Source: Hymenobacter sediminis (GTDB taxonomy: Bacteria > Bacteroidota > Bacteroidia > Cytophagales > Hymenobacteraceae). Taken from it: DNA of 64,000 bases. Within the stretch, counting starts at the first letter, position 1. Each line of letters starts with the position of its first letter. The stretch is taken from contig NZ_QKNS01000001.1 of assembly GCF_003231285.1 (NCBI RefSeq), positions 496,001 to 560,000 of the forward strand, in the 5' to 3' direction. A program made the translations under genes and the position numbers. Positions 61,969 to 64,000 of the stretch are shown in pieces. The notes beneath the pieces are model-generated. The model did not search any database. It had not been told where the DNA came from and saw only the letters and a program-made list of their open reading frames with translations.

Positions 61969-63051
61969 TTATGTCTTTTTCAAGAGACGGGCTATTACGT
62001 ACTCTGCATCGGGCCCGGCTCCACCCATGAGAGCCGAGCGTCGACTGTGTAGCCAGGGCAAACCCAGAAACGCTACCCCCTGCACAGGGCTCAACCCCCG
62101 CTCATGTAGGGGCTGCCCATCGGGCCCAAGTGCGCCGGGCACTTGCAGCCACTCATAATCGGGACCGAAGCCGGTGGCCCAAATAATGGCTTCCAGGGGT
62201 GGGGTAGCGCTCCGTTGCCCGATGAGGGTAGCGGCCGCTGTTGCTTTCTGCGCCCGACCTATCAGATGCACATTTGGTAACTGGCGCACCCGGCGCAAAT
62301 CGGCGCTGACTACGGGTTCAGGTCGGCGGCGCATCAGGCGCCCAACCCAGGAAGTACGGCTGGCCTGCATAATGTGGGTGCCGAGCAGTAGCGCCCACAT
62401 AGCCGTGTTGTTGGGCATGGCCGGGGTTTTCTCATCAAAAGCCAGGTACACGGACCGGCCACTGGAAGCCAGGTCGGTGGCTATTTGGAGGGCTGAGTTG
62501 CCACTGCCAACCACCCCAACCGGTCCGGGCCCCTGGATCTGAGTTGGTCGTAGGTAGGCGCTGCTGTGAAGCTGCTGCACTGCCGCTGGCAAGCGTTGGC
62601 TAAAGGGTGGCACTCGAGGAGCAGTGAAAGGACCCGTGCACACCACCACGTTTTCAGCCTGCCAGCAGCGGCCCGTGGCGGCAAGCACCCGAAAGCCTCC
62701 GGAAACTGGCTGCACGCTCACTACTTGCTGCCCGGTCTCAACCGGAAACTTAAAATGCGCGGCGTACTGACTTAGATAAGCGGCGGCCTCAGCTTTGGTG
62801 GGGTAGCGGGTTGGCGGCCCTGGCCAGGGAAAACCCGGTAAGTTGCTGGCCCAGGCCGGAGAAAATAAGCGCAGGGAGTCGTAGCGGTTAGCCCAGACGT
62901 CTCCTATTCCTTGCCGGCTTTCCAGCACCACAAACGGTGCCCCGGCCTGGCGTAGGTAGTAGGCCGCGGCTAAGCCCGCCTGGCCAGCCCCCACCACCAC
63001 GGTTTGCACCGCTTGGCAGGGGGTAGGAGAGAAGGCGTCAGAGGAAATCAT
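61969..63051 (-). CDS. Flavin-containing monooxygenase-like NAD(P)-binding protein
   Basis: A 360-residue flavoprotein. VVVGAGQAGLAAAYYLRQAGAPFVVLESRQGIGDVWANRYDSLRLFSP is the FAD site, GVVGSGNSALQIATDLASSGRSVYLAF the NADPH site, and IIWATGFGPDYEWL the ATG motif of the class B monooxygenase-related group. Substrate unknown. It starts 45 bases after the end of the hybrid kinase gene on the same strand, so the two could share a transcript. Confidence 0.92.
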   Translation of the reverse strand: MISSDAFSPTPCQAVQTVVVGAGQAGLAAAYYLRQAGAPFVVLESRQGIGDVWANRYDSLRLFSPAWASNLPGFPWPGPPTRYPTKAEAAAYLSQYAAHFKFPVETGQQVVSVQPVSGGFRVLAATGRCWQAENVVVCTGPFTAPRVPPFSQRLPAAVQQLHSSAYLRPTQIQGPGPVGVVGSGNSALQIATDLASSGRSVYLAFDEKTPAMPNNTAMWALLLGTHIMQASRTSWVGRLMRRRPEPVVSADLRRVRQLPNVHLIGRAQKATAAATLIGQRSATPPLEAIIWATGFGPDYEWLQVPGALGPDGQPLHERGLSPVQGVAFLGLPWLHSRRSALMGGAGPDAEYVIARLLKKT

Positions 63052-63096
63052 GGCGCATAATACAACGCCTACCTTAAATGAGGCCGAGCGTGGCTG

Positions 63097-64000
63097 TTAG
63101 CCGGGAAACTCTTGCCGAAGCTGCTGAATTACTTCATCCACCAACTGCCGAACCTGCTGCACGCCCTGCGTCAGCACTGGCCACTCAGCTGCTTCTGGCA
63201 ACTCGGCTGCCATTTCCAGGTCGCGCAGGATGCTACGTACCGCGTGAATCTGCAGCCCATCAACAGAGCTTTTCAGGTGGTGGGCCGTAGCACCGAGCTT
63301 GGTAAGATCGCGCGCTTGCAGAGCTGTTTCCAACTCCTCAACAATGGGAGGAGTGGTACTGATGAACAGATTGACCAAACGCCGGATAAACGCTTCATCG
63401 TTGTTCGACATGTGCCGAAGTCGGCTCAGGTCGTAGAGCTTGCCGGCTGGCAAGGGGGTAGGAGCTGGCGTGGCTGGCTCTTCGGCCTCCGGGGGGGCTG
63501 CCGCCGCAGGAGGCGTCGTAGTGTAGTCCAGGTGCAGCAGGTCGGCTATAGTCTGGAACAAGGCTTCCTCCTTGAAGGGCTTGGAGAGGTAGGCATCGAG
63601 GCCAGCGGCCTGGTAGCGCTCTGCCTCGCCGTACATGGCGTGCGCCGTGAGGGCCACCACTGGGGTAGCAGCTCGTTCAGCGTCAGGGTGCTCGCGCAGC
63701 AGACGGGTAGCGGCCACCCCATCCATGCCCGGCATCTGAATGTCCATCAGTACCACATCGTAGCGGTGCTGGCGAAACAAGGCTAGGGCCTCGGGGCCCG
63801 AGGAGGCCGTATCAACCTCCATACCCCAGCCTCGTAGCATTACCTGCACCAGTAATTGGTTTACGCGGTTGTCTTCGGTGAGGAGCACGCGCTTACCCCG
63901 CAGGCGTTGGAAATCGGGGGTAGGGGTAGGCGCGGCCGAGGGAGGCGCGGCCGCCCCAAACCGCAGCGCGAACCGGAAGGTACTACCTTGATGCAGGCGG
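63097..64000 (-). CDS. Hybrid sensor histidine kinase, C-terminal part (REC-HPt), N-terminus outside window
   Basis: The frame runs off the right edge. The visible end has the last part of a HATPase domain (LHQGSTFRFALRFG), an Ala/Pro linker, a receiver domain (VLLTEDNRVNQLL, phosphorylation Asp in VVLMDIQMPGMDGVAATR, Lys in LSKPFKEEAL) and an HPt domain (LGATAHHLKSSVDGLQ, with the accepting His). HPt plus REC in one chain shows a phosphorelay hybrid kinase. The sensor part is not seen. Confidence 0.92.
   Translation of the reverse strand, partial: RLHQGSTFRFALRFGAAAPPSAAPTPTPDFQRLRGKRVLLTEDNRVNQLLVQVMLRGWGMEVDTASSGPEALALFRQHRYDVVLMDIQMPGMDGVAATRLLREHPDAERAATPVVALTAHAMYGEAERYQAAGLDAYLSKPFKEEALFQTIADLLHLDYTTTPPAAAAPPEAEEPATPAPTPLPAGKLYDLSRLRHMSNNDEAFIRRLVNLFISTTPPIVEELETALQARDLTKLGATAHHLKSSVDGLQIHAVRSILRDLEMAAELPEAAEWPVLTQGVQQVRQLVDEVIQQLRQEFPG

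Overview
The window reads as chromosomal DNA of a Hymenobacter-like member of the Bacteroidota (Cytophagales). The evidence is high GC with long stretches of dense coding, Bacteroidota -7 promoter boxes of the TAnnTTTG type, no obvious Shine-Dalgarno sequences, a type IX secretion (T9SS) sorting domain, a TonB with a carboxypeptidase-regulatory domain, LytTR/LytS two-component genes and many Bacteroidota-type DUF families. Genus is inferred from this flavour, not from a marker gene. Transcription units are often closed by long, nearly perfect hairpins.

Left part (1-17 kb): a NERD-like coiled-coil protein cut by the left edge, small conserved unknowns, a lipoprotein of the yellow/royal-jelly beta-propeller type, sucA-sucB (2-oxoglutarate dehydrogenase E1 and E2), a SUFU-domain protein, two adjacent group III truncated haemoglobins, an EamA exporter, an M1 aminopeptidase, and a divergent SDR/HxlR pair with a palindromic operator region. 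The E3 subunit of the same complex, lpdA, lies apart at 17.3-18.7 kb.

The most unusual region is 18.7-21.9 kb, directly downstream of lpdA. It holds a type VI secretion tube protein (TssD/Hcp-like) fused to a PoNe DNase domain, broken by one in-frame TAA, its PoNi-type (DUF1910/DUF1911) immunity gene, a second copy of the last 48 codons of lpdA whose six differences from the intact gene are all synonymous, and a strikingly AT-rich gene with a PD-(D/E)XK-like signature. This looks like a toxin/immunity island inserted at the 3' end of lpdA by recombination with foreign DNA.

Middle part (21.9-46 kb): secreted and envelope proteins (vWA-like, DUF5694, S41 peptidase, TonB, DUF805, a second yellow-type lipoprotein, erythromycin-esterase family, GIN domain, DUF922-like protease), a second SUFU protein, a diadenylate-cyclase-like protein with an N-terminal sensor region, a cold-shock protein, a pseudouridine synthase, an MFS carrier, a LytS/LytTR pair, an AraC regulator, a possible structured RNA gene at 44.1-44.4 kb and a TPR protein.

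Right part (46-64 kb): a subclass B1-type metallo-beta-lactamase with all zinc ligands, an aldehyde dehydrogenase plus GMC long-chain alcohol oxidase pair, a thioesterase, a DJ-1/PfpI protein, an outer-membrane beta-barrel, a tRNA-Val(GAC), a histone-deacetylase-family hydrolase, a compact type III polyketide synthase cluster (FAD oxidoreductase, PKS, methyltransferase), a protein that is almost only a T9SS sorting domain, a 39-residue membrane peptide, a flavin monooxygenase-like protein and the C-terminal half of a hybrid histidine kinase cut by the right edge.
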